From Hortaea werneckii (taxonomy: Eukaryota; Ascomycota; Dothideomycetes; Mycosphaerellales; Teratosphaeriaceae): DNA of 64,000 nt. Location of the stretch: NCBI GenBank assembly GCA_037044905.1, contig JBAOKB010000020.1, positions 248,001 to 312,000 on the forward strand. The letters are read 5' to 3'. Below are positions 23,067 to 32,823 of this stretch, in pieces. The first letter of the stretch is position 1. Each line of letters starts with the position of its first letter. A program made the position numbers and the translations under genes. Below the pieces are notes generated by a model that saw only the letters and a program-made list of their open reading frames with translations, was not told where the DNA came from and did no database searches.

Positions 23067-23990
23067 ATGCCTCCGCAAACGACAGCTCAAGGAGATGCAG
23101 GAGCCGTTTTGAGGACCCCCACGCAAGCAAACATTGGTCGTCGTCGTTCAACCAGATTAGCCGCACTTGCACATACGCCACCGAGAGCTTCGGGCACCAG
23201 GCAGATGAGCAACGTCTTTGTTCCGTCTGTACCGAAGATCGCAAGGAGGCTCGCATCGGAAGGCCCTGAGAGTAGCGATAGTATGAAAACGGCAATACCA
23301 AGGGCCCGCCGCGACAGTGTACCCGGGATAGCTTCTTCACGAGCGCAAGAATCCCAAACCGCCTCCTCCAGAGAGAGTTCAATTTCGTCCGATGGTGATG
23401 ATGAGGATCCACTTGGAGACCTTGAGCGAGCTGCAGCTCTAGAGTCTTTCGTGTCCAGCCACAGCGGTTCCAGTCCTCCTGGGAACCGCCTAGCGACTGA
23501 CAGTCCAGGAGTTATTCCTTCCACGTCCAATATTCCCGAGCAACTGCATGTTTCGCCCCTCCAGACACCCGCAGCAAAAACAGAGAAAAGCTCATCACTT
23601 GAGGGCAATCTCGATCCCGAAGTCACAAATCCAGTGAAGAGCTGCTCAAGGCAGAGCACCTGCAGTACCTCTTCCGAAGAGTGGACGGGCGACGAGGAGT
23701 TCCTCCCTCTCTCAGTCCGACAGCGCCATCGAGCACAACGGCTACCATATCGTCAAGCTCTGACGTCTCCGCAACAGGCGTCTCGGTTCAGCGCTCAAAC
23801 ACGTGCTGGCCTAAACGGGAATACTGCTAAACCACTGCAGCAATCTGCCTCGTATCAAAACTCGCCTAAGGCTTCTCGCTTTCGAACACAAGGGAGGGTT
23901 CAGGGCGTCTGCGAAACGGGAACTTTGCGGCACCGTAAAGAGAGCCAGGCTGACAATGACTTGGATGACGAGAGGGAAAAGATGGTTTGA
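23067..23990 (+). CDS. Hypothetical disordered Ser/Thr-Pro-rich protein
   Basis: I do not recognise a family. The 307-residue frame starts at the first ATG, 23067. Composition is Ser, Arg, Pro, Gln and Glu rich with no membrane segment, signal peptide or obvious fold. A basic N-terminal patch GRRRSTRLAAL resembles short nuclear or chromatin-protein motifs. There are about eight Ser/Thr-Pro sites (for example LRTPTQ, HTPPR, VSPLQTP, LTSPQQ, NSPKASRFR), of the sort cyclin-dependent kinases use. An acidic cluster SSDGDDEDPLGDLERAA lies near the middle and a charged tail DNDLDDEREKMV ends the protein. The stop is 189 bp from the stop of the convergent alcohol dehydrogenase gene. That the gene is real rests on the uninterrupted frame and composition; a nuclear role is inference. 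Confidence 0.6.
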   Translation: MPPQTTAQGDAGAVLRTPTQANIGRRRSTRLAALAHTPPRASGTRQMSNVFVPSVPKIARRLASEGPESSDSMKTAIPRARRDSVPGIASSRAQESQTASSRESSISSDGDDEDPLGDLERAAALESFVSSHSGSSPPGNRLATDSPGVIPSTSNIPEQLHVSPLQTPAAKTEKSSSLEGNLDPEVTNPVKSCSRQSTCSTSSEEWTGDEEFLPLSVRQRHRAQRLPYRQALTSPQQASRFSAQTRAGLNGNTAKPLQQSASYQNSPKASRFRTQGRVQGVCETGTLRHRKESQADNDLDDEREKMV

Positions 23991-24179
23991 CGTGCTGAGC
24001 ATTGTGCTTGATTCTGTTGCCGAGATATGAAGCCTAGTTGCATTTGACGTATACTTAAAGCGTAATACTTATGCCTGTTTTCTAACAGCAATTGGCAGGG
24101 CATCTTCTCCTAATCGAGCTCGGTTTGAGCATCAATCTTAGGTGTTCCTGACGTATGCCTGTTCGAATGACCGATTGGG

Positions 24180-25280
24180 TCATCTCATGTCGTCCGCACG
24201 AACCAGAACACCACGATACCTCATCTCGCCGCTCTCTAGCCGTTTGAATGCCTTAGCGAGTCCTTCTGAGGTCATGGGAAACTCTTCGGTCCAAGGTCTG
24301 ATCTTGTGCCGGGCGACAAAGTCCAGCATCCTGAGATGATTCTCTCTTGAAGCCTCGGTTGAGGCAATAAGCCTGTGGCCGGGCAAGATGAATGGCATGT
24401 AGGGGATTGATAGATTGCCATGCTGAATGGTCATGAGAACGATTGTCGCTCGTCGGGCGAGATGGGGCAGAATCGTTTCGAGGCTAGGCACTTCGTTGGA
24501 TGTGATGAGGAGCACGTCGATGTTCATTGCTGCTGGATCCTCGGTTGACGACAAGCCTCCATCATCTCTTTTGTAGAAGCGCTCGTTGACTCTTCCTAAA
24601 GACCTGTATTCGTTGGCGCCCAGGTCAAACGAGTCGTTCATCTTCTGTTTCCAAGATGAAAACACAGTCACATCACAACCCATGGCCTTTGCAAACAGGA
24701 CCCCAGTATGACCCAGACCTCCAAGCCCCACGATACCAACACGATGGTCTGATCTGGTGCCTGCGGCATCCAGAGCTTCGAAGACAGACGCACCAGCGCA
24801 CATCAACGGTCCTGCATCAACTGAGGGTATGCTCTCGGGAATCAGATAAGCAAAAGCGGAATTGACGATACGATAATCACTGAAGGCCCCTTGATCAAGA
24901 TCAGAGAAAGCAAAACCGCGTGCTTCGGGGCAGTATTGGCGATAGCCTAAGACGCATGTTTTGCAATGGCCACACGACTATTTACATGTCAGCGCTCGTA
25001 CTTTTTGTAAGCCACCTGGATTACCTACGGAGTTCAGCCAACCCCATCCCACTCTGTCACCGATCTTCAGATGAGTGACAGCTTCTCCAGCGTCTTGCAC
25101 AAATCCTACGCCCTCGTGCCCAAGACCGCAGCCCCTGCCTTTGGCATGAACGTCCGTGAAACATAGTCCGCTGTGAGTCGTACCGATGAGGACGTCATTG
25201 ACTCCCAATTCCTTTTCAGTTGTCTTTTGTTCAAATCCTTGGGTGGCTGAGTCCCAGCAAAAAGTCGTCAGACGATGCAT
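24180..25280 (-). CDS. Zinc-dependent alcohol dehydrogenase (CAD/MDR type)
   Basis: Medium-chain zinc alcohol dehydrogenase, probably reducing aldehydes with NADPH in the cytosol. The exons are 25280-25029 and 24977-24180, with a 51-nt intron (GTAGGT...ATAG). The phase-0 join gives VGWGWLNS|SCGHCKTC and 349 residues. Catalytic zinc ligands are in GLCFTDVH and GLGHEGVGF. The structural zinc knuckle is CGHCKTCVLGYRQYC. The nucleotide fold has VGIVGLGGLGHTGVLFAKAMG. The C-terminal block YRGVLVRAD is typical of cinnamyl-alcohol-dehydrogenase-like members. The segment between the catalytic Cys and the GHE motif (DVHAKGRGCGLGHE) looks one or two residues shorter than in relatives I remember. Substrate is unknown. 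Confidence 0.87.
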
Positions 25281-26160
25281 GGCAGTTGATGTCTCCAGGC
25301 TGTTTGCTTCTGAGTAAGACTGGCCAAGTCCTTTATCAACGCTTCTCTATGTCCAAGTGTCAGCCACTGAAGTGGCGGTATCCTCGCATTTACACAGGAT
25401 TATCGTAAAGACTAATCACCGAGATGGAAACAAAGGCGCCGACATTGATTCATCCATCTTCATCTCTTGCCACAGTCCTCAGCCTCCGACTCCGGCGAGC
25501 CTCAACGGCGACAATTCCGCAGCATGTCATATCGGAGAAATGACCAACCATGCCTTCTAAAGTAGGCAGGCACTGCTAGGACACGCGACTGTCTTTCCTC
25601 ACGCCATAGTCTTTGACGGCCGCCTTCTGCCACGCTGATGGTTAACTTCGCCACTTTGACTCTCGCCAACTCCACCAGCCTATTGCATGAATCTATTGCA
25701 TGTTATGACTCCAAACGGCTTACGACATACAGCTTTCCCCGCCATCTAGATAATGTATATACTGCACGACAGCGATAACCATAATATTTATTGAGTAAAC
25801 TCCCACAAGACACGATTAATATACTGTATTTTGTATGCTTATCATCTATTATGTGGCCGTAGATCCAAGCAGGATCATGTGGCAAGTATTAAGTATATAA
25901 AAATATTCATATCTACTAATCGTACAGACATATACATCGCATCGTCATATGCATGGTCTGTATCCATTTCTGATGCGTGATAATAGGTACCCGTTTCCAA
26001 AAAAGCCCATGATTTCACATCCCATCATTTCCCTCGTTAAAAACACCTCGCTAAGAACGCTTCATAAACTCGATTGTCTCGTGAGTGCCAATAGCCAAAG
26101 TTCAGCCTCCCGGTGGTCTGGTTTCCCGGCAACGAATGGCGGCGGTAGATATTCGTCTCA
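25281..26160. other. Intergenic with an AT-rich patch
   Basis: This is the ADH upstream region and the 3' flank of the DUF3433 gene. Bases 25690-25960 are visibly AT rich compared with the surroundings, with TATA- and AATA-type words throughout. No gene, inverted repeat or transposon remnant was recognised. Confidence 0.5.
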
Positions 26161-29112
26161 TCAATCCCTTCGTAATCTGTCGATGCCCATGTATTCCTGT
26201 CCGTCTCTTCCTACGTAACTTCCTAGGTGATATTTCGGAACGTCCATGGCGCCTGTGCCGCCAGCGGCGAATTCTCTCGCTCGGCCGAAGCCGCGAAGGC
26301 TATCCGCCAGGCTGCCTTTGCTCTGTGTCGCTTCTTGGTTCTGGCTGATTCTCGTCCCGGGAGGCGCGGATAAGAGCCGGGTCACTAATTGGATCTTGCT
26401 TTCTGGCTCGTGGAATGAGAGGTCGTTCAGGATCCGGCTTTGGTGGACCAGATCGATGATCTCTGCGAAGCTGACGGCCGAGTTGCTCCCCATCAAGTGA
26501 GCGGCGTAGCGAAGCCGGCGGCTTGGGAAGATCAGGAGGTACGCCAGGGCATAAAGAACGCAGAATACTGTCAAGGCGTAATATGCAGTCATGTGTGCTG
26601 CCATCCGGGTCGTTTGGTCCGGAATGTAGAACTGGGCCCAGAAAACACCGCCGCTTAGGATGGGAAGTGTGGCGGCAATGAGACTCACAAAGCTCAGCAC
26701 AGCAACCTGCCAATGACCGTTTGTGCTAGCGTTGATGGTCACAAAAACGGGCAAGTCTGCAACGTAAGAAAGCAGCAAGCTCTTCTCAGCCGATTCGCCT
26801 TCGTCTTTCACAAGCGTCTGGAAAGCCTGCAGACGGCGATAGGTGTAGTCAAAATCCAGCCAGACCAACAGACACAGGGTCGCTAGCAAAGCTGGAATGA
26901 AGCTAAACAGGAAGTTAGTAGCCGAAAAGCCGTTGACATTGACTGGTGCTGGCACGGTCGGCGCGAAAGCGTTGGAAACTCGCGTGCTTGGAAGGTAGCT
27001 CACGATCAAGAAGGCAAGCAGAAGCACAATCGCAATAATGGCCCATAACGCAGCCATTGAAACGTGTAGGTACCATGGCAGAGCACACTGGCCCTTGCTC
27101 GCAGAGCTTTCGGAAGAGCCCGGACGGGGAAGCATGTTCTCCCTACTATGGCGTTTCTCATTGCTTTCCAGTTCGTACGGCTCCGAGAACCTGCTCGTGG
27201 GCGGCGCAATAGGGGAGTTCAGCCTCTCTGACGTCCGCTTCTCTCTGATTTCGCCTCCTTCCAGGTCGTACCTTCTAGCCGACTTGTCGACGATACCGTA
27301 AGTGTGGAACGTCTCGTTAGGTCGGTCAGTCGTGCGCCAGTACCCGAGGCGAGCAGGCTCACCGTCGGCGCTTATCTCCAGAGCATTGCTGCGCTCCATA
27401 AGCACGACAAGGTCCGCGAGGCTTCGAGGATCCCACTTCAAGCCCGTCGACTTACGGCCAAATTTGAGCCAGACCATTAGGAGAATGATGGCGACAAGAA
27501 GTAGCACGTAGAGCACGACGACTGTCCAAATAGCGCCTTGAGTAGCGATCCATCTCCAGCGCCCGGTCTCCGGAGAACCGGTATAGTAGACGTTGAAGCT
27601 GCTCGCAAGCAACGGAAGGGTCCAGATCTGGAGCCACGCTACTACCATGAAAACGCCGGCCAGCGGCAATCCTGCAGAGAAATGGCCGAAGTACGGCAAG
27701 ACAAAGCCTTTCGGGTACATGGACAGCTGCGCGCCAGCCTCTCTGGCTTTGGAATTGTCCGAAGCCATGGCGACGAAGGGGGCGGTGCGCATCACTGCGA
27801 CCTCGATTTGGATGACCCAAAACAGGAGGATGACCCCGAGGAGCGTGGGTAGGTACTGGAAGACGAAATATCGTGCGTCGCCAATAGTGCCGTAGTCCCA
27901 GAGGCCATTGTTCGACAGACTCCACGCTGCGCAGAAGACCAGGCAGACTGTGTACGCCAGAACCAAGCAGAAGAAGAAGATCAGTGATAGGGGTCGTAAC
28001 GTTCCTGGCATGAAGTTCAGGTGTGTAAGGTAGCCACCTTCGTTCGGAACCTCCATGAACACACCTGGCTCCTCTCGGCCTTGCTCGTGCTGCGAGGGCT
28101 GGCCTCGGAGACCGAAAGGTGGTGTGCTCAGCCGTGCTGGATTTCTAGGCGGCGGGTTGTCAAAAATCTCTTTCTGCTCTTTCTTCTCCGGGTCGTAGGG
28201 CAAAGCACCAGCAGCTGCTGCGCCCGCCCGGGCTGGTGTTTCGTAATCGTTGTATTGTCGTGATCGGTATTGACCTTGCTGGGTTTCATCGCCTGGTAGC
28301 TCTGATGTATAAGGTAGAGGTTGTCGGTACTGGTCTCGGGGTTGCTGGAACGATCGCATTGCTCTCGCCCGAGAGACTGGTGGTGGTGGTGGAGGAATTT
28401 GACCTCCTTTCGTTTCGGGTACAATGTAGGGATAGTTGCCAGCCGTGCCAGATCCAAGGCCTTGATATCTCCGGCTTCCCCTGACTTCTTCATCTCGAGT
28501 GAGCTGGTCGAGTGCGAATCGGATGTAAGGAGTGTCGTCGACGCCCGGAGTTGGCGCATTCTGTTCGCGACTGATGTCCTGAGCCACACTACTCCGAGCT
28601 CCTGTTGCTGGGATGTATGCCGGGCTCGCTGGTGAGCCAGGTTCAGTTCCCTCCATCACAGTACTCGGCACCGGCTTCCTCCTGATTCCGCCCTCTCGCA
28701 ACACCGGCACAGCGATAGCTGCTGTGCTTGCTTCGCCAATACCAGCCGGGCTTTGTCTTCTTCTACCTTGACCTCGCATCGGCGTTCTCCTCACCTGCTG
28801 CTCTTCATCCTCCTGGCCCGTTTGCGACGGTAGCTGGTCGCCGGACTGGGCGGGTGTCCGATAACGACTGGGCGGCGTCCGATATCTGTGGATAGGCGCG
28901 CCAACACCGGCTGCATATGCGGCTCTCGCGTCTCCGCTCTCGCCAGAATATGTCGACGAGCCTCCCGAGCCGCCTGTGCCGGAGCTGATAGAGTAGTAGT
29001 CCTCGCTTGCAGTGATGCTCTGTTGGCTAGGCCGGCTGTGTATTAACGAAGGTTGGGAGACGTTTGTCTGTCGGAGAGCGAACGGGGGATCCTGCGGTGC
29101 AAGGTTCGACAT
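26161..29112 (-). CDS. DUF3433-type multi-pass membrane protein
   Basis: Function unknown; resembles the fungal DUF3433 family of duplicated membrane proteins. Single exon, 983 residues from the ATG at 29112 (the open frame continues upstream only through a TTG). Residues 1 to about 360 are disordered, rich in Arg, Ser, Pro and Gln. The first membrane module starts at about 365 with FMPGTLRPLSLIFFFCLVL and includes YLPTLLGVILLFWVIQIEV, a Phe/Pro-rich re-entrant part and a final hydrophobic run near 550. After a cytosolic linker a second, related module starts near 685 (SMAALWAIIAIVLLLAFLIV), with FLFSFIPALLATLCLLVWLDF and two more segments. The signature of the family, a TLRPL start and (L)LP.LL...W after a short spacer, is seen in the first half. 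The C-terminal 100 residues are soluble. Confidence 0.8.
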   Translation of the reverse strand: MSNLAPQDPPFALRQTNVSQPSLIHSRPSQQSITASEDYYSISSGTGGSGGSSTYSGESGDARAAYAAGVGAPIHRYRTPPSRYRTPAQSGDQLPSQTGQEDEEQQVRRTPMRGQGRRRQSPAGIGEASTAAIAVPVLREGGIRRKPVPSTVMEGTEPGSPASPAYIPATGARSSVAQDISREQNAPTPGVDDTPYIRFALDQLTRDEEVRGSRRYQGLGSGTAGNYPYIVPETKGGQIPPPPPPVSRARAMRSFQQPRDQYRQPLPYTSELPGDETQQGQYRSRQYNDYETPARAGAAAAGALPYDPEKKEQKEIFDNPPPRNPARLSTPPFGLRGQPSQHEQGREEPGVFMEVPNEGGYLTHLNFMPGTLRPLSLIFFFCLVLAYTVCLVFCAAWSLSNNGLWDYGTIGDARYFVFQYLPTLLGVILLFWVIQIEVAVMRTAPFVAMASDNSKAREAGAQLSMYPKGFVLPYFGHFSAGLPLAGVFMVVAWLQIWTLPLLASSFNVYYTGSPETGRWRWIATQGAIWTVVVLYVLLLVAIILLMVWLKFGRKSTGLKWDPRSLADLVVLMERSNALEISADGEPARLGYWRTTDRPNETFHTYGIVDKSARRYDLEGGEIREKRTSERLNSPIAPPTSRFSEPYELESNEKRHSRENMLPRPGSSESSASKGQCALPWYLHVSMAALWAIIAIVLLLAFLIVSYLPSTRVSNAFAPTVPAPVNVNGFSATNFLFSFIPALLATLCLLVWLDFDYTYRRLQAFQTLVKDEGESAEKSLLLSYVADLPVFVTINASTNGHWQVAVLSFVSLIAATLPILSGGVFWAQFYIPDQTTRMAAHMTAYYALTVFCVLYALAYLLIFPSRRLRYAAHLMGSNSAVSFAEIIDLVHQSRILNDLSFHEPESKIQLVTRLLSAPPGTRISQNQEATQSKGSLADSLRGFGRAREFAAGGTGAMDVPKYHLGSYVGRDGQEYMGIDRLRRD

Positions 29113-29971
29113 TTGGCGGCAGCGGGCAGGAGCTATAAGATCGCTCCCAAATAAGGAAAGTGAGTAGGCATGCACGTTGAAGCAACGCAGGCGCAAAACG
29201 AACGCAACGGGTTTTGCTGTCGATTGGTAAAACGTCCAAAGCCGTTACAATAGAGAGCGTTACAATAGAGAGAACGGTAGGAAATAGCTGGGGTACTTGT
29301 CCTGAACAATGCCTTGTGGAATAGTGATATTTGTTAAAGACCTGGCTGGTGAAGCTGGGCTGGGAAGAGGCTGGGAGCTGGGGATTATGCTCATTGGGCG
29401 CCCACCTGTAAATAGCTCGCTTGGCGGTCAAACTACACACGCACACGTTCAACGTAAGGTCTATCAGAGTTGTTATTGATAGCCTAGACGCGTTGCAATT
29501 GTGTCGTTGCGCAGGTACATTGAGTATGTGCTGGCAAGTGAGGCAGTAAATAATAGAGGAGCGGGGAAAGGAAGCCGTTGGCTGCGGGAGGTGCCGAAAG
29601 CTAATCTCCCTAATCTCAGTCCGCGGTCAATCCACTCGGCCATTCGGCGTCTGAGCTGCCTCGTCGGGCAATAATGTAGTGAGAATGCAACAATGTATGA
29701 GAAGGTGGGCAGGCTTTTCAAACGCTGGCTGGCACGCTGAATTTTCGACTGTCTACTCTCGTCTGTTGCTGGAAGCTTGCCCAGGCCCATTGGCAGCATA
29801 GAACGCTACACGAAGGCCGTCGCAGAGAAGGCTGTCACCACGGTAACTCCAAGCCCAGGCTTCGCTTAGTCTGACTCCATCTCGCTCCATCTCGTGCTTC
29901 ATTTCCCTCAAAGGTTGCGCTTCCAGACAGCGCCGTGTCTTGAAGCGTCAAACATACTACTGGTGAAGAGC
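29113..29971. other. Intergenic: DUF3433 promoter and helicase 3' flank
   Basis: This contains a 15-nt tandem duplication at 29243-29272, about 131-160 bp upstream of the DUF3433 start codon. No gene was recognised; the short minus-strand frames at 29027-29800 lack family features. Confidence 0.5.
29243..29272. repeat. 15-nt perfect tandem duplication (2 copies)
   Basis: CGTTACAATAGAGAG at 29243-29257 is repeated exactly at 29258-29272. It sits in the presumed promoter of the DUF3433 gene. Confidence 0.9.
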
Positions 29972-32231
29972 CTACCAGGCAGATGCGGCGGCGGCGGCGG
30001 CACCACCGTTAGCAGTGAATCCACCGCTATTCCCCCCGTTCTGACCTGCAGGCCCCCAGGCACTCTCAACAGCGACACCACTATCCCCATCGCCCTGGGC
30101 TGCGGAGCCCCATGCGCTTTCGGTAGCAACCCCGCTAGCATCGGCACCGTCTGGCTGCTGGTTGAAGCCGTCGGCGTTGCCTTCATCATTCTCGTCGTCC
30201 GTGTCGTCATCCCATTCCACCTTCCCATCCTCAGGCTTGAGGTGAGCGAGAAAGTCAGGAACTTCGCACTCGCACTCGATCAGGACTTTGACCAAGTCCT
30301 GAGCCATGCCTTCGTCCCGCTCGTTGTAGAAGGAGGTCGCGAGGCCCTGGTGGCCAATGCGAGCAGTACGGCCAATACGGTGAATGTATTCATCAATGCC
30401 TCCGTACATAGTCGACGGAAGGTCAAAGTTGATGACACACTTGACGCCAGCCACGTCCCAACCACGGGCAGAGACACCCGTAGCTACAAGGATAGGAGCC
30501 TTGGCAGTACGGAACGAACGGCTGCGTGAAAGGGTCAGCAAAGCTTGTGGTTCGAGGAAAGACGTGAGCTCAGACTTACATGGCGTCCTCACGCTCACGC
30601 TGGTTACGGTCCGAGTGGATCGATGTCGACGGCAATCCACGGTTGTACAGGAAGTCATCAATGAGATCGACTTGCGGCTTCGAGTTGCAAAACACCATGG
30701 TGCGGCCTGGCTCCATGTTGACCAGAAGGTCGTACAGACACTCTTTCTTCTGATCCTGATCGACGTAGAGAACGTGCTGACGGATGTTCTTGTGAGCCGC
30801 GCCGGAACGACCAAGACGAATACGAGTGTAGTCCTCCGCCATGTAGCGACGAGCCATCTCGCGAGCCTGCTTTGGGAAGGTCGCAGAAAACATGAGATAC
30901 ACGTGGTCGGCATCCTCATTGGTATCTGCCATTGCGTCAGCAATTTCGAAACAAGCAATTCGGCTTGCAAGGAAGAATTACCGCCGCCAGCCATGATTTT
31001 GTTGAGCTCCGCTTCCCAATCTGAATGAAGCATCTCATCGGCCTCATCGATGATCGTGTACCTGGTATTGTCAACTCGTGCAGCGTGCGGGGAAAAAAAA
31101 AAAAAAAAAAAAAAAAAAGGAATGCTTACTTGACGCGACTCATGGTCAAGACATCTGGCTGGTCCATGAGATCGCACAGACGGCCCGGAGTTGCAATGAG
31201 AATATCGCAACCCTTTCCGAGCTCTTCGAGAGAGATTGCCTTGGGGAGACCGCCGTAAGTGACACATGGGCGCAGCATGGAGCGATAGCACATACGACGC
31301 GCCTCGTCGAAGATTTGGACGGCCAGTTCGCGCGTCGGGACGACAATCACAACCAATGGCTCGGCTCTGACTTTGTGCAAACGCGGATTGTAATTGGCAT
31401 CCGTTGTATTCGGCTTCGGCGCGGCGAGCTTCTTGGCCTTGCCCATCAAACGTGACAGAACTGGGATCATGTACGCAGAGGTCTTGCCGGAGCCTTTTCT
31501 TGAATTAGTCAATGAGCCTCACCCACTACGACAGTGACTGCTTACCAGTCTGCGCCACAGCGACCACATCTTTGCCCTCAAGGATCGCAGGGATGCAGTA
31601 CGATTGGATGGGTGTGGGCTCAAAATAGCGTGCAAGCTTGATGTTCGCAAGGACAACAGGGTGGAGACCTGCATCTTCGAACTGCAGAAAGGGGTCAGTT
31701 CCAACCTTCAATGAATCGCAGTGGTAGACTCACGCTAGCAATACGCTTGAGAGTCTCGGGGTTTTCGACGGTGATGGTCGATGTTGCGAAATTTTCCATG
31801 TGCTCACCGCGACGCATTTGGAATTCGCCACCGAAGAGAATCACCTCCAGCTGAGGAATAGGTGGTGCGACATCGCCATACTCGTCCTTCCACTCATAGA
31901 CCTGAGCAGCGCCGTGCCAGTCGGTGTTACTGCCGCCCTGACGCTGGAACCCCACATAGTCGTAGGCGGTCGTCTCGGTCCAACCAGCAGCACGAGCCCT
32001 CTTCACAAACTCCTCTTTGTCCCAGTTCGGCGTCTCGAACTTGAGACTTGGGTTCGCTGCGGTGTCAGTGTTCGCCTGAGCGTTGTCGGCTTGAACCTCC
32101 CCGGCTTCATTGCCGGAGGCTGTGCCCCAGTCGTTGCCGCTGGTGCTTTGGTCAGTCGTACCCGCAGGCTCGCTGGTCGCTGGCTGCTGACCACCCTCGG
32201 TGGGGGCGGTGGTACCCCAGCCGTCAGACAT
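29972..32231 (-). CDS. DEAD-box ATP-dependent RNA helicase (DED1/Vasa-like)
   Basis: RNA helicase of the DEAD family, probably cytosolic or nuclear RNP remodelling. The six exons are 32231-31734, 31681-31546, 31493-31130, 31061-30982, 30925-30580 and 30521-29972. All joins are in phase and give 657 residues. Motifs in order: Q-motif region EPTPIQSYCIPA; Walker A AQTGSGKT (to 216); PTRELAVQ; TPGRLCDL; DEAD (338-341); SATFP (373-377); ILVATGVSARGWDV; and HRIGRTAR (522-529). The N-terminal 110 residues are Thr, Gln and Asn rich with repeated Trp-Gly units. The conserved lead-in GDVAPPIPQLEVILFGGEF and MRRGEHMENF is specific to a fungal DED1/Vasa-like branch. The C-terminus has two ESAWG repeats and an Ala-Trp end. 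The start ATG is 32231. Orthologue of DED1 itself is not claimed. Confidence 0.92.
31093..31118 (-). repeat. Homopolymer A26 (T26 on the coding strand) in helicase intron 3
   Basis: An uninterrupted run of 26 A on the plus strand lies within the 68-nt intron 31129-31062 of the helicase gene. On the transcript it is U26, close to the 5' splice site. It is the longest homopolymer seen in the window and is a likely length polymorphism and sequencing-error site. Confidence 0.9.
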
Positions 32232-32823
32232 CTTCCTTCGGTGATCGATGTTGCCGGTGGCGAATAAATGAGTTGCTGGAGAACGAGTGAAGTCGAAGAA
32301 CAATGTGTGACAAGGGGTGGATGGTAGAAGGGGGAGAGAGGGTTGCGTGAGATGGATGAAGGGTGAAGGGTGTTGAAAGGTGGAAGGTGTGGAAGCAGAG
32401 TTTTCAGTTGCTCTGTTGCTATCACACGCACCTGCCTCAGACCGGTGAGAGGTGAGCAGGAATGACGTTTAGCGTGCTTGCAACGCGTTTGCCTGTGTGT
32501 AAGTGAGGAAGGAGCGACTGTTTGGGTTGAGCACGTGCCCCATACACAGGGCGTGGGAGGCCTGCGCAAGGCACGTGAGGAGGTTTCATGCAATTGAACG
32601 AACAAACACATGAAAGACTCTTAGATTCTGGAGCATTTGTTGTACTAACAGGTTACTGAAAGCATGTGCACTTGCGTGCAAATCGTGATTGATGTTTGAT
32701 CGCAAGAATATCGAGATCGGTGGGACATCAAGCTCGCTATCTAGTTGCTCCATCTGTATGAACTCTCTATTCGGATCTATGCCGCAGTATCTTGGCCAGT
32801 CAGTCGTATGAATACAACAATCC
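32232..32823. other. Intergenic: helicase promoter and lactonase 3' flank
   Basis: This 592-bp region lies between two minus-strand genes. It contains purine-rich stretches near 32320-32400 (pyrimidine on the gene strand) just upstream of the helicase. No gene was seen. Confidence 0.5.

Noticed and set aside
23087..23659. 190-codon minus-strand frame opposite the hypothetical Ser/Pro-rich gene
   Set aside because: Either strand could be coding in principle. The plus frame is longer, starts at an ATG and has a more protein-like charge pattern, so I kept it and dropped this one.
29894..31028. Open frames of over 200 codons antisense to the DEAD-box helicase
   Set aside because: They mirror conserved helicase exons and cross its introns. 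Codon bias of the real gene keeps the opposite strand open.
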